Assembly (NCBI GenBank): GCA_022448455.1
Contig: JAKUUR010000001.1
Span: 1 to 64,000, forward strand
Reading direction: 5' to 3'
From: Candidatus Thioglobus autotrophicus
Lineage (GTDB): Bacteria; Pseudomonadota; Gammaproteobacteria; PS1; Pseudothioglobaceae
DNA length: 64,000 nucleotides
Each line of letters begins with the position of its first letter. Within the stretch, counting starts at the first letter, position 1. The notes below the pieces were generated by a model. The model was given only the letters and a program-made list of their open reading frames with translations, was not told the origin of the DNA and did not search any database. This document shows, in pieces, positions 25,940-35,201 of the stretch. The translations under genes and the position numbers were made by a program.

Positions 25940-26482
25940 ATGCAACTCAAATCAATCATAACAGCATCTGTAATCGCAGTTCTTTTGACAGCCTCTTCAG
26001 CGTCAATTGCGGGACTCAAGGTTGGTGACAAGGCGCCAAACTTTAGTTTAAAAGACCAAAACAATTTAACCCACACTTTGAGTGATTATGAGGGTCAGTG
26101 GATTATTTTATATTTTTACCCTAAAGATGACACTCCTGGCTGCACAACCCAAGCTTGCGATTTTAGAGATGCAGTAAAACGTATCATTGCAAGTAAAGCT
26201 GAGGTTTTCGGTCTTAGTCTTGATAGTGTTGCATCACACAAACTTTTTGCCGAAAAGTTCAACTTACCGTTCTCATTACTTGCTGATGAAACAGGGGAGG
26301 TATCTAAGTTGTATGATTCGTTACGCAATCTCTGGTTTTATAAAGTGGCAAAAAGAAATACCTTTATCGTTGGCCCTAAAGGAAACATTGCCAAAATATA
26401 TCTATCTGTAGATCCAAAAACCCACTCCGAGATGGTCTTAAGTGACCTTAGTAGCCTCCAAAAAGCAGCTGGCAAGCCATAA
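25940..26482 (+). CDS. Exported peroxiredoxin (BCP/PrxQ type)
   Basis: This thiol peroxidase is predicted to act in the periplasm. I chose the ATG at 25940, since it gives a clean signal peptide (MQLKSIITASVIAVLLTASS, cleavage likely after SIAG or near residue 24). An upstream TTG at 25913 would add an unneeded tail. The AhpC-TSA domain follows, with peroxidatic Cys68 in YPKDDTPGCTTQACDFRD and a second cysteine five residues on (Cys73), the PrxQ arrangement for an intramolecular disulfide. It reduces hydrogen peroxide or organic peroxides using an exported thiol donor. It converges with the GIY-YIG gene (1 base apart). Confidence 0.92.
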   Translation: MQLKSIITASVIAVLLTASSASIAGLKVGDKAPNFSLKDQNNLTHTLSDYEGQWIILYFYPKDDTPGCTTQACDFRDAVKRIIASKAEVFGLSLDSVASHKLFAEKFNLPFSLLADETGEVSKLYDSLRNLWFYKVAKRNTFIVGPKGNIAKIYLSVDPKTHSEMVLSDLSSLQKAAGKP

Positions 26483-26483
26483 T

Positions 26484-26786
26484 CTAACTTGAATCTTCTT
26501 TGAAAGAATTAATAAGAGTTTGTTTTTCAACTTTTGACATTTTTTTTATAATTACCTCTCTTTGCAAAGCTTCACTTCGACTTGATGACTTTTCTTCATA
26601 AACTAATTTGCAAGGCCAATGTGAGCGGGTATATTTAGCTCCACCTTTAATTTCCCCTTTGTGTTGTTTGAGACGTTTCTCTAAGTTATTTGTGATGCCA
26701 CAATAGAGACTGCCGTCTCTACATTCAAGTATATAAATCAGCCAATTATTTTGGGGTGTTGTACCCATAAAAAAACTTTTTACCAT
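26484..26786 (-). CDS. GIY-YIG nuclease domain protein (YhbQ-like)
   Basis: This is a 100-residue stand-alone GIY-YIG domain, the size of the YhbQ/UPF0213 group. The signature is WLIYILECRDGSLYCGITNN, followed by LEKRLKQHKGEIKGGAKYTR with the conserved Arg, and the family end EALQREVIIKKMSKVEKQ. Homologues are small nucleases or DNA-binding proteins of uncertain physiological role. Two in-frame ATGs (26786 and 26768) are possible and neither has a strong ribosome site. I kept the longer one. It is a single gene on the minus strand, convergent with the peroxiredoxin and divergent from the MFS gene. Confidence 0.88.
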   Translation of the reverse strand: MVKSFFMGTTPQNNWLIYILECRDGSLYCGITNNLEKRLKQHKGEIKGGAKYTRSHWPCKLVYEEKSSSRSEALQREVIIKKMSKVEKQTLINSFKEDSS

Positions 26787-26903
26787 GTTTATTAAATTTG
26801 ATAATGAAATATATTAAAATGCGCGTTTTTAAATAAAATATGTCGTGATAAACTAAGCTAGTTTTATTGTGATTTTTGTCTACAGTTAACTCAAAAAATT
26901 GAT

Positions 26904-28160
26904 ATGTTAAGTACCGTGATTCGTACAATTTGGCCATTATTTCTAGGAATATTTTTCATAGGATTAGGAAACGGCCTGCAAGGAACTCTAAGTAGCTGGC
27001 GTGCTGACTTTGAGGGTTTCTCGGTTTTGACAACAGGTCTGATAATGTCAGGGTTTTTTATCGGCGCATTAGCCAGTTCTATGCTGTCACCTAAACTAAT
27101 TAAAAAGACGGGTCAAATTCGGACATATGCTGCATATGCATCGATAGCTTCCACGGCAATTTTAATTCAAATTTTGTTTATTGAGCCGCCAGTATGGTTT
27201 GTAGCTCGATTCTTGTCTGGCTTTTGTATTATTGGCATTATGATTATAGTTGAAGGTTGGTTAAATTCGATTTCCTCAAACGAAAATCGAGGGCAAATAT
27301 TTTCATTTCACATGATTATTGTTTGGGGAGGTTTGGCACTTGGTCAAGGCTTATTTGCCGTCGATGACCCTTCAGGTGTAAGCCTTTTCTTGTTGGCGTC
27401 TATTTTGCTGTCGGTTTCATTAATACCGATACTTTTAACAGAAATTAAAGCACCAGAAACGGATGTTCAAGAGTCACTTGGCCTTCGAGCCTTATGGAAA
27501 GCCTCACCATCAGGTGTGGCAACGATTGGTCTATCTGGACTTGCCTCTGCCGGTTTTTTTGGTGTTGGAACAATCTATGCTATTAAGGCGGGCTTATCAG
27601 TGTCTGAAACAGCACTTTTTATGACACTTTTTATTGGTTTTGGAGCAGCCTCTCAATGGCCCCTGGGCTGGTTGTCAGACAAGATTGATCGAAGAAAAGT
27701 CATTTTGTTGTGTTGTGCCAGTGTTATTAGCATTTGTATCGTTTTGGCATCATTCGAATTTACAAGCACAATTTTTCTAATATTAAGTGCTCTAGTAGGT
27801 GCCTTTACTTTACCGCTATATTCACTTGGTGTGGCACAAGCCAATGATCGTCTGGAACCAAAACAAATGATCAGTGCGAGTGGAACTATCGTTCTTGTGT
27901 TTAGTGTTTTTGCAGCACTAGGGCCCCTTACAATGAGTTATTTTCTTGAACTCTTTGAAATGTTTGGGTTTATGCTCTATATGGGCATTGTTCACTTGAT
28001 TATTGCTGTTACAATGTTAATGATGATGATGATTAACCAAGATGTTGATGAGTCTGAGCAGACAAACTTCCAGGTCATGGGGCAGAGGCCAAGTGTAGTT
28101 GCTATGGAAGTTATTGCCGAAGAGGCGCTGGAATCTCAATCAGACCAAGACACTACTTGA
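26904..28160 (+). CDS. Major facilitator superfamily transporter (YcaD-like)
   Basis: This inner-membrane carrier of 418 residues has about 12 hydrophobic helices. Family motifs are visible: SGFFIGALASSMLSPKLIKK in the loop 2-3 region, VEGWLNSISSNENRGQIFSF (typical of the YcaD/MFS_1 group), and LGWLSDKIDRRKVILLC, the equivalent loop of the second half. The substrate is unknown. The soluble C-terminal tail is acidic. It ends 8 bases inside the cupin gene on the other strand. Nothing in the neighbourhood fixes a substrate; a small metabolite or antibiotic-type efflux role is the usual inference. Confidence 0.85.
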   Translation: MLSTVIRTIWPLFLGIFFIGLGNGLQGTLSSWRADFEGFSVLTTGLIMSGFFIGALASSMLSPKLIKKTGQIRTYAAYASIASTAILIQILFIEPPVWFVARFLSGFCIIGIMIIVEGWLNSISSNENRGQIFSFHMIIVWGGLALGQGLFAVDDPSGVSLFLLASILLSVSLIPILLTEIKAPETDVQESLGLRALWKASPSGVATIGLSGLASAGFFGVGTIYAIKAGLSVSETALFMTLFIGFGAASQWPLGWLSDKIDRRKVILLCCASVISICIVLASFEFTSTIFLILSALVGAFTLPLYSLGVAQANDRLEPKQMISASGTIVLVFSVFAALGPLTMSYFLELFEMFGFMLYMGIVHLIIAVTMLMMMMINQDVDESEQTNFQVMGQRPSVVAMEVIAEEALESQSDQDTT

Positions 28161-28500
28161 TTGGTTTATTTATACCCCTTTGGAAAACCATTAATAAGGC
28201 ACCTTTTTCTGTATATGAAGAATGCTTACTGCCAGGCTCAAAGGTAACAAAGTCGCCTTTTTTAAAAACCGTATTATCTGCATCAATCAGTTCACCCTCT
28301 ATCACCAAAAACTCTTCAAAACCGATATGAGTGTGTGGAGTACTTCTTGCACCAGGATCCATCTTTAAAATAAAGCTACCAAAACCAGTTTTTTCCTCAA
28401 AACTAATCTTGTGCCAACTCATCTTTGGTACGATTGGACCGTATCGGTCGAAAGGTAAAAAATCTACCTTATAAATATCAGTTATTTTTCTTTTTTTCAT
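28153..28500 (-). CDS. Cupin-domain protein
   Basis: This is a 115-residue single-domain cupin. The metal-binding motif is STPHTHIGFEEFLVIEGEL (two His and a Glu) with the second-half EPGSKHSSY histidine, so a metal-dependent barrel enzyme or sensor (ChrR/anti-sigma-like cupin_7) is likely. The start at 28500 (MKKRKITD) is preferred, because it begins just after the end of the PhyH gene and skips an unconserved 17-residue extension. It is the last gene of a dadA-alr-phyH-cupin run. Substrate unknown. Confidence 0.75.
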   Translation of the reverse strand: MKKRKITDIYKVDFLPFDRYGPIVPKMSWHKISFEEKTGFGSFILKMDPGARSTPHTHIGFEEFLVIEGELIDADNTVFKKGDFVTFEPGSKHSSYTEKGALLMVFQRGINKPIK

Positions 28501-28516
28501 ATTGTAGGAGATTCTA

Positions 28517-29335
28517 TTAAAGGCCTGATTGAAGCCAGTTGTCTTTTGCATAATAGCAGTCCTGGTCCACCAAATGTAGACTAAAAGCTTGTCTAGACTT
28601 AGTTGATTTATTGGCGGCGCTATAATGTGGTAATTGGCCGTGCAATATAATCAAGGTACCTGCCTCAACTTCTAGCATATCAAGGGGTTGGTCAGGCCAT
28701 GGAACGTCATCTAAAAGGTCAAACTCTGTGCCTCCGTTTTCTGATAAACGAAATCGTTTTTTGAGTGGAATTTTGTGTCCACCAGTCATTACTTGTAGGC
28801 AGCCATTCTCTTCGTTTGCGTCCTCTAGTGCAAACCAAAAACCAATACAACTCATTGGTTCTGTATACAAAAAACTGGAGTCTTGATGCAGACCTACTTC
28901 ACCTCCAATGCTAGGTTGTTTAAAGATATGCATTGACTGCAAAGCCCTCGGTGTTTTGATACCCAACTGCTTACCTAATTTTGGAAAGTTTAACTCATTA
29001 ATCACTTCTTTGTATACGGGATCTAGAATGTGTTGAGCATGACCTATTTTATTGATAGATTTTTGTTTAGGGACAGTGAAGTTACCGTTTTGATCAATTG
29101 CCTTTTCTTCAAAGAAAAATCTTATTTGATCGCCTGAGTTCAAGAAATATTCGTCACTCGTTCTTTCTTGTTCATCAGTAGAAAACACTGAATGCTTTGA
29201 GGGTGGTGGTTGAAATTCATCAATTAGTTGCTCTGCTCGCTGCATTAAAAGTATTCGTTGACGACTGTTTATAAATTTTTTAATAACCACATAGCCATTT
29301 TGATTGAAAGTTTGTATTTGACTTTTTGTCAGCAT
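28517..29335 (-). CDS. Phytanoyl-CoA dioxygenase family protein
   Basis: This is a non-haem Fe(II)/2-oxoglutarate dioxygenase of the PhyH family, 272 residues. The iron triad is visible as His150 and Asp152 in VGLHQDSSFLY and a distal histidine (His237) in LPHYSAANKS; an arginine in SRQAFSLHLVD binds 2-oxoglutarate. It resembles the PHYHD1-like branch rather than true phytanoyl-CoA hydroxylases. The start at 29335 (MLTKSQIQTFNQNG) is the family start; the frame open to 29524 overlaps alr and is not conserved. It follows alr at 67 bases. A substrate related to D-amino acids or the cupin partner is not established. Confidence 0.82.
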   Translation of the reverse strand: MLTKSQIQTFNQNGYVVIKKFINSRQRILLMQRAEQLIDEFQPPPSKHSVFSTDEQERTSDEYFLNSGDQIRFFFEEKAIDQNGNFTVPKQKSINKIGHAQHILDPVYKEVINELNFPKLGKQLGIKTPRALQSMHIFKQPSIGGEVGLHQDSSFLYTEPMSCIGFWFALEDANEENGCLQVMTGGHKIPLKKRFRLSENGGTEFDLLDDVPWPDQPLDMLEVEAGTLIILHGQLPHYSAANKSTKSRQAFSLHLVDQDCYYAKDNWLQSGL

Positions 29336-29402
29336 AGAGCGAGTCTTTAAATATAAAAAATTGAATTTTAAATAATCTTTATTATATGAGGTTTGTAGTA
29401 GA

Positions 29403-30479
29403 TCAGATGTATGCTTTATAGACTCTTCTTGTGATTTTTGAGAGAATTTCATAAGAGATTGTGTTGCAATATTTAGCAACTTCATCCACAGAGACGTTTT
29501 CACCAAAAAGCTCAACGCGATCACCTATTTGTGGATTCGGAACACCAGTTAAATCTATCGTTATCATGTCCATTGAAACCCTTCCAGCAATTTTACTTTT
29601 AACTCCATTTATGAAAACAGGTGTGCCATCTATTGCGCTGCGTGGATAACCATCAGCATAACCAATAGCCACAACTCCAATTAGTGTATTTTTCTTACAA
29701 ATATAGCGACAACCATAGCCAATCGATTGTCCTGCTTTAAAGCTTTTAATTGATATAAGGACTGAGGACAGCGTCATTGCTGGTGTTAGTTTTTTTAGAG
29801 GGGTTTTTTCTGAAAATGGAGAAGATCCATAAAGCATGATTCCTGGACGGACATATTCTCTATGAGATTCACTCCACTTCAAAATTGCAGCTGAATTTGC
29901 AAGTGAACCCGGGTATTTTTCTGTGTATAGAGTGTTATCAAAGTTGCTGATTTGTTTGGTAGTTAGAGTGCTGCCTAGGTCATCGGCACTTGAAAAATGC
30001 GTCATTAGAGTTATTTCACCAATATTGTTGCTTTTTTCAAGTAAATTTATTGCATGGGTAAATGAATCGTCTTGAAAGCCCAGGCGTCCCATGCCAGAAT
30101 CATATTTAACAAATACATCAATAGGCCTATTTAAATGAGCATCTAGAAGCCATTGAAGTTGTACTGAATTACATACTGTAACAATTAGACTATGTTTTTC
30201 AACAAGAATGAGTTCAGATTTTTCAAAAACTCCTTCCAATAATAGTATTGGGATTTTATCTATTCCAGAGCTTATTAATTCAATAGCCTCCTCGATGCAA
30301 GCCACGCCATAAGCATCAGCTACTTCGTTTAACTCTTTGGCAACTTTAATGGCACCATGACCATAAGCATCAGCCTTAATAATTGCGATGGCTTTTGAGC
30401 TAGGTGCTAAAGATTTTGCGTATAAATAGTTTTCCTTAATTGCGCTAAGATTAATAGAAGCGGTACACTTTCTAGCCAT
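29403..30479 (-). CDS. alr: Alanine racemase
   Basis: This PLP-dependent racemase interconverts L- and D-alanine. The PLP lysine lies in AIIKADAYGHGA, the racemase signature; the second catalytic region includes GYGCRYICKKNTLIG and YADGYPR, with the conserved GRVSMDMITIDLT near the C-terminus. At 358 residues it is a normal Alr/DadX. It starts within the last bases of dadA (8-base overlap), making a dadA-alr pair as in catabolic dadAX operons. With ald in the taurine operon, the cell can drive alanine of either chirality to pyruvate. It may also supply D-alanine for peptidoglycan if no second alr exists. Confidence 0.95.
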   Translation of the reverse strand: MARKCTASINLSAIKENYLYAKSLAPSSKAIAIIKADAYGHGAIKVAKELNEVADAYGVACIEEAIELISSGIDKIPILLLEGVFEKSELILVEKHSLIVTVCNSVQLQWLLDAHLNRPIDVFVKYDSGMGRLGFQDDSFTHAINLLEKSNNIGEITLMTHFSSADDLGSTLTTKQISNFDNTLYTEKYPGSLANSAAILKWSESHREYVRPGIMLYGSSPFSEKTPLKKLTPAMTLSSVLISIKSFKAGQSIGYGCRYICKKNTLIGVVAIGYADGYPRSAIDGTPVFINGVKSKIAGRVSMDMITIDLTGVPNPQIGDRVELFGENVSVDEVAKYCNTISYEILSKITRRVYKAYI

Positions 30480-31758
30480 AATTTAAGAGAGTTTTGTTAG
30501 CATAATTAAAGCGACTCATATCTATACCCTCCATAGAGATTTCAGGCTCAATGCCTGAAATGATGCTTGCCAACAGTTTGCCAGAGCCGAGAGACATTGT
30601 CCATCCTAAAGTTCCATGTCCTGTATTTAGGTATAAATTTGAGTAGGGCGTTTCCCCAATGATAGGGGGGCCATCAGGGGTATTTGGGCGTAGTCCTGCC
30701 CAAAACTTCATGTCATCACATTCTCCTGTTGCATATGGAAAAAGCCTGTTTAATCCGTGTTTCAATAAAGATAGTGACTTTTCTCTTAACTCTAAGTTGT
30801 AGCCCGTTAAATGGGCAGTACCAGCAACTCTAATGTTATTGCCTAGTCTGGTAATGCCAATCTTGAAAGTGTCATCAATAATTGTTGATTGTGGTGCATC
30901 TTCATTATTCAGAACTGGCAATGTAATTGAATAGCCCTTAACTGGGTATACAGGAATATTAATACCAACTTTAGACAGGATTTTTGATGAGTAGCTTCCT
31001 AAAGCTACTATATAACTATCAGAAACAAATTCACCCAGATTTGTCTTTATTGCTGAGACTCTTTCTTTTTCTAATAGAATATCTTCAATATGAGTATTAA
31101 ACTCAAATTTAACGCCCATTTCAAGGCATTTTTTATAAAGCTGATTTGTAAAAAGGTAGCAATTACCTGTGCAATCATTGGCAAATCTCAGGCCGCCAGT
31201 AAATTCGTTCTTAACATGATGAAGGCCGGGTTCTGCTTGGATACATCCATTTAAATCTAGGAGTTCATGTTGAATATTAAGTTTCTCTAAAACAGAAAGA
31301 TCATTTTTAATATTTTCAATCTGTTTAGCGCTCTTAAAAAGGAGCAGAGAACCCTGTTTACGCTGTTCATAAAAGATATCTACATCTTCTTCTAACTCTA
31401 ATAGGCATTTTTGAGAAAAGTTAGACACTCTAACCATGCGGCTTTTATTAATCTCATAGCTTTTTGAATTACAGTTCTTGAGCATTTGATACATAAATTT
31501 GACAGTTTCAGAATTTAGCTTTGGATTAACGATTAAAGGAGGGTACTTGCTAAGCATCCATTTAATTAAACTTAATGGAAGTCCTGGGGTGGCCCATGGA
31601 GAAGTGAATGAATAAGAAAGTTGACCTGCATTGGCATGGCTTGTCTCAAGGGCAACGCTGTTTTGGCGATCAATGACAGTGACATCATGCCCTTGTTTTG
31701 CTAAATAGTAAGCAGAAGTGGTGCCAATAATGCCACTTCCTAAAATTAATACTCTCAT
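30472..31758 (-). CDS. dadA: D-amino acid dehydrogenase small subunit
   Basis: DadA is a membrane-associated FAD enzyme oxidising D-alanine and other D-amino acids to 2-oxo acids, feeding electrons to the quinone pool. The 428 residues fit the family. An N-terminal FAD site (MRVLILGSGIIGTTSAYYLA) is followed by the flavin-contact stretch ETSHANAGQLSYSF and the conserved C-terminal WAGLRPNTPDGPPIIG and NTGHGTLGWTMSLGSG. It is the first gene of dadA-alr-phyH-cupin. It is divergent from glyA across 243 bases. No Lrp-type site was identified by eye. Confidence 0.93.
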   Translation of the reverse strand: MRVLILGSGIIGTTSAYYLAKQGHDVTVIDRQNSVALETSHANAGQLSYSFTSPWATPGLPLSLIKWMLSKYPPLIVNPKLNSETVKFMYQMLKNCNSKSYEINKSRMVRVSNFSQKCLLELEEDVDIFYEQRKQGSLLLFKSAKQIENIKNDLSVLEKLNIQHELLDLNGCIQAEPGLHHVKNEFTGGLRFANDCTGNCYLFTNQLYKKCLEMGVKFEFNTHIEDILLEKERVSAIKTNLGEFVSDSYIVALGSYSSKILSKVGINIPVYPVKGYSITLPVLNNEDAPQSTIIDDTFKIGITRLGNNIRVAGTAHLTGYNLELREKSLSLLKHGLNRLFPYATGECDDMKFWAGLRPNTPDGPPIIGETPYSNLYLNTGHGTLGWTMSLGSGKLLASIISGIEPEISMEGIDMSRFNYANKTLLNYG

Positions 31759-31940
31759 TTACACAATTATAAATCTTAAAAAAACAGAATTTTACCATTC
31801 AGATAAATGATAAAACTTTTCAACGATAGAATCAATCAAAAAAAATATCTACCAGTAATGTAAAAAACTACAGATTGTCTCTAATGAAAATCATTTTATG
31901 GATTATTTTGGTATTATTTGTATCTGTTAACACTAAGAAT

Positions 31941-31970
31941 TTAACTCAATAAATCAATGTGGGTTAAAAT
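31941..31970 (+). promoter_or_regulatory. Candidate glyA promoter
   Basis: TTAACT (31941-31946) and TAAAAT (31965-31970), separated by 18 bases, give a plausible sigma-70 promoter about 32 bases upstream of glyA. The rest of the 243-base dadA-glyA gap is AT-rich. I see no riboswitch (no glycine or purine motif) in it. Confidence 0.3.
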
Positions 31971-32001
31971 TGTCCCTTTTGTCTATATTTAGAAAGAAAT
32001 T

Positions 32002-33255
32002 ATGTTTGAAAAATCTCTAACTTTAGCTGAAGTTGATTCTGATATTGCAAATGCAATTACTGCTGAAGAAGCTCGCCAGGAAGCTCATATTGAATTAATA
32101 GCTTCTGAAAACTATACATCAACTGCAGTAATGATTGCTCAGGGCTCTCAACTTACTAATAAATATGCAGAAGGCTACCCTTACAAGCGTTATTATGGAG
32201 GCTGTGAACATGTTGATGTTGTAGAACAGCTTGCAATAGACCGTGCAAAAGCTTTATTTAATGCTGATTATGCAAATGTACAGCCACACTCTGGTTCACA
32301 AGCAAATGCTGCAGTTTTTCAGGCCTTGTTGGTTCCAGGTGACACTATATTGGGTATGAGTTTAGCTCATGGTGGTCATTTGACTCATGGTGCTGCACCA
32401 TCATTTTCAGGCAAGAATTTTAATGCAATTCAGTATGGCCTTAATGCTGATACTGGAGAAATTGACTATGATGAGGTAGATCGATTAGCGCAAGAACACA
32501 AACCAAAAATGATTATTGCAGGATTTTCTGCATATTCACGTATTGTTGATTGGGATCGTTTTAGATCTATTGCAGACTACGTTGGTGCGTACTTGTTTGT
32601 TGATATGGCACATGTTGCAGGTCTTGTCGTAACTGGTGATTATCCTTCACCAATAGCAATTGCAGACGTAGTGACAACAACTACTCATAAAACTTTAAGA
32701 GGGCCTCGTGGCGGTTTGATTTTAGCGAGAGCCAATGAAGAGATTGAAAAGAAACTCAACTCCGCCATTTTCCCAGGTATTCAGGGTGGACCACTGATGC
32801 ACATTATTGCAGCTAAAGCGGTGGCTTTTAAGGAAGCAATGAGTGATGATTTCAAAGCTTACCAAAAGCAAGTTGTAGTGAACGCAAGGGCTATGGCCAA
32901 TGTTTTCATGAAACGAGGTTATGAAGTCATTTCCGGCGGTACTGATGATCATTTGTTTTTAGTTAGTTTTATTTCACAAGGATTGACAGGAAAAGATGTT
33001 GATGCTGCTTTGGGCTCAGCTCATATTACAGTTAATAAAAATGCAGTGCCTAATGATCCGCAATCTCCTTTTATTACCAGCGGTATACGTGTGGGCACTC
33101 CAGCAGCAACAACTAGAGGTTTTGGTGAATCGGAATGCAGTGATCTGGCTAATTGGATGTGTGACATTTGTGATGACATTAAGAATGAATCTATTGTGGA
33201 TGATGTCAGGGAAAAAGTTGAAAAACTTTGCGCAAAATTTCCCGTTTATAGGTAA
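32002..33255 (+). CDS. glyA: Serine hydroxymethyltransferase
   Basis: SHMT converts serine and tetrahydrofolate to glycine and 5,10-methylene-THF. It is the main source of one-carbon units and works with ThyA (47.4 kb) and the GcvT-type dehydrogenase. The 417 residues are standard. [10 protein letters not shown] and [15 protein letters not shown] are family signatures, and the PLP lysine is in [16 protein letters not shown]. The gene is followed by nrdR at 5 bases, a conserved pairing in gammaproteobacteria. Confidence 0.98.
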   Translation: MFEKSLTLAEVDSDIANAITAEEARQEAHIELIASENYTSTAVMIAQGSQLTNKYAEGYPYKRYYGGCEHVDVVEQLAIDRAKALFNADYANVQPHSGSQANAAVFQALLVPGDTILGMSLAHGGHLTHGAAPSFSGKNFNAIQYGLNADTGEIDYDEVDRLAQEHKPKMIIAGFSAYSRIVDWDRFRSIADYVGAYLFVDMAHVAGLVVTGDYPSPIAIADVVTTTTHKTLRGPRGGLILARANEEIEKKLNSAIFPGIQGGPLMHIIAAKAVAFKEAMSDDFKAYQKQVVVNARAMANVFMKRGYEVISGGTDDHLFLVSFISQGLTGKDVDAALGSAHITVNKNAVPNDPQSPFITSGIRVGTPAATTRGFGESECSDLANWMCDICDDIKNESIVDDVREKVEKLCAKFPVYR

Positions 33256-33260
33256 ATTAT

Positions 33261-33713
33261 ATGCGCTGTCCGTTCTGTCAATCAGATGACACTAAGGTAC
33301 TGGACACAAGGCTTCTAGATGATGGCTCTCAAGTTCGCCGTCGTCGTGAATGTGTCGCATGTGGAGAGAGACACTCAACTCGTGAAACTGTTGATCTAAA
33401 CCTTCCAAGACTAATAAAAAGTGATGAATCGAGGCAAACCTTTAGCGAAGATAAGCTGCGCTCAGGCTTACTAAAAGCTCTTGAAAAGAGGCCCGTTTCA
33501 ATTTCAAAAATTGAAACAGCCATTCAAAAAATACAGCGCAAGTTGATGTCACAAAATGAGCGAGAAGTTGAATCTTCTGTTCTTGGTGAGTGGGTGATGG
33601 AAGAATTACGTGCTTTGGATGAAGTTGCCTATATTCGATTTGCTTCCGTTTACCGACAATTTCAAGACATTGAGGCGTTCAAAAGTGAAATTGATAAACT
33701 GATGAAAAAATAG
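33261..33713 (+). CDS. nrdR: Transcriptional repressor NrdR
   Basis: NrdR represses ribonucleotide reductase genes in response to ATP and dATP. Residues 1-45 hold the zinc ribbon ([17 protein letters not shown] and [12 protein letters not shown]3, C6, C31, C34 pattern), and residues about 49-139 an ATP-cone domain. At 150 residues it is the normal length. It is 5 bases after glyA and probably co-transcribed. The expected targets, NrdR boxes in front of nrd genes, are not in this window. Confidence 0.97.
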   Translation: MRCPFCQSDDTKVLDTRLLDDGSQVRRRRECVACGERHSTRETVDLNLPRLIKSDESRQTFSEDKLRSGLLKALEKRPVSISKIETAIQKIQRKLMSQNEREVESSVLGEWVMEELRALDEVAYIRFASVYRQFQDIEAFKSEIDKLMKK

Positions 33714-33836
33714 AATTGCAGCTTAATAGCTAGGCATAATATTTTAGTAGGTTTCCCTTTTTGCTTTTTTCAATAGATTCTTAGAAGCAATGAATTTTTT
33801 TTAGCTCTTTATGAGTTGTAAAATTAATGCACAGTT

Positions 33837-35198
33837 ATGGCTAAAACTAAAATTGAATTTGTTTGCAGAGAGTGTGGAGCATCCCATTATCAGTGGGCAG
33901 GGCAGTGCTTAGAGTGTGAGGCCTGGAATACATTAGAAGAGATTGTTGTCTCTCAAGTCACTTCATCTAGGCCTGAAAGCCTAAAAGACTTGCCGGCATC
34001 AAAAGTTCAAAATTTATCTGAAATATCAACCGAAAATAAAACAAGATTAACGACAGGTTTGAGTGAACTTGATCGTACCTTGGGTGGTGGCTTAGTTGAT
34101 GGTTCAGTGGTTCTTATTGGTGGTGACCCAGGTATAGGTAAATCTACCCTTATTTTGCAAGCTCTGGCAGCTATTAATCGATCAAACGTAACATTATATG
34201 TCAGTGGAGAAGAGTCAGCTGAGCAAGTAAGCGAGAGATCGATTCGGTTAGGCATTAAAGCAGATATATTATTTATAAGTGAGACTCATTTAGAAAAAAT
34301 TCTTAAGATTTCAAAAGAGGTTCAACCCAAAGTTATTGTTATTGATTCAATTCAAACTATGGTTACTGATCTTTCTACTTCAGCGCCAGGTTCAGTCTCT
34401 CAAGTGCGAGACTGTGCAGCTCAACTAACTCAGTACACAAAACAGACTCATACCATTCTTATATTGATTGGTCATGTAACAAAAGGTGGTGCACTTGCAG
34501 GACCACGTATCTTAGAACATATGGTTGATACTGTTCTTTATTTCGAAGGTGATGCAGGTGGTCGTTACAGAGTTATTAGGGCAGTTAAAAATCGTTATGG
34601 TGCGGTCAATGAAATTAGCGTTTTTGCAATGAGTGGAAAGGGTTTGCAACAGGTTAGTAATCCATCTTCTATTTTTCTTTCAAATCAAAAAACACCGTCA
34701 CCTGGTTCGATGGTTATGGTGGTGCGTGAGGCTACCAGGCCGTTACTGATAGAAATTCAAGCTTTAGTTGATCAAGCAAATGGCCCAGCAAAGCGAGTGA
34801 GTGTTGGTTTAGATCAAAATCGACTTTCTCTGCAATTGGCAATTCTTCATAAACATGGTGGAATTGCGACCTTTGATCAGGATGTTTTTGTAAATGTTGT
34901 TGGCGGTATTAAAGTCAGCGAAACGGCTTCTGACCTAGTGGTTATGATGGCAATCGCCTCTAGTTTGAGAGATAAAGTCATTCCGAAAGATTGGATAGCT
35001 TTTGGTGAAGTTGGATTAAGTGGAGAAGTTCGTCCAGTTTTTAATGCCTCAGAGCGTTTATCTGAAGCCCAAAAACAAGGATTTAAAGTGGCTATAATCC
35101 CTAAAGCAAATGCTCCTAAAAAAGCAGATAAAGGTATCAAGATTGTCCCAATAGAGTTCCTAAATCAAGCAATTCGGTATTTAATCGAAAGCACTTAA
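33837..35198 (+). CDS. radA: DNA repair protein RadA
   Basis: RadA is a RecA-like ATPase and branch-migration helicase used in recombination and repair. It shows the N-terminal zinc finger (FVCRECGASHYQWAGQCLEC), Walker A GGDPGIGKST, Walker B VIVIDSIQTM, and the diagnostic loop as KNRYG (usually KNRFG), a mild family variant. A Lon-type C-terminal domain follows. The 453 residues are typical. A separate unit, it converges with cobO (3 bases between the stops). Confidence 0.97.
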   Translation: MAKTKIEFVCRECGASHYQWAGQCLECEAWNTLEEIVVSQVTSSRPESLKDLPASKVQNLSEISTENKTRLTTGLSELDRTLGGGLVDGSVVLIGGDPGIGKSTLILQALAAINRSNVTLYVSGEESAEQVSERSIRLGIKADILFISETHLEKILKISKEVQPKVIVIDSIQTMVTDLSTSAPGSVSQVRDCAAQLTQYTKQTHTILILIGHVTKGGALAGPRILEHMVDTVLYFEGDAGGRYRVIRAVKNRYGAVNEISVFAMSGKGLQQVSNPSSIFLSNQKTPSPGSMVMVVREATRPLLIEIQALVDQANGPAKRVSVGLDQNRLSLQLAILHKHGGIATFDQDVFVNVVGGIKVSETASDLVVMMAIASSLRDKVIPKDWIAFGEVGLSGEVRPVFNASERLSEAQKQGFKVAIIPKANAPKKADKGIKIVPIEFLNQAIRYLIEST

Positions 35199-35201
35199 AA
35201 C

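Noticed and set aside
31759-32001. Glycine riboswitch before glyA
   Set aside because: The gap has no tandem glycine aptamer motifs or conserved hairpins; only a plausible promoter.
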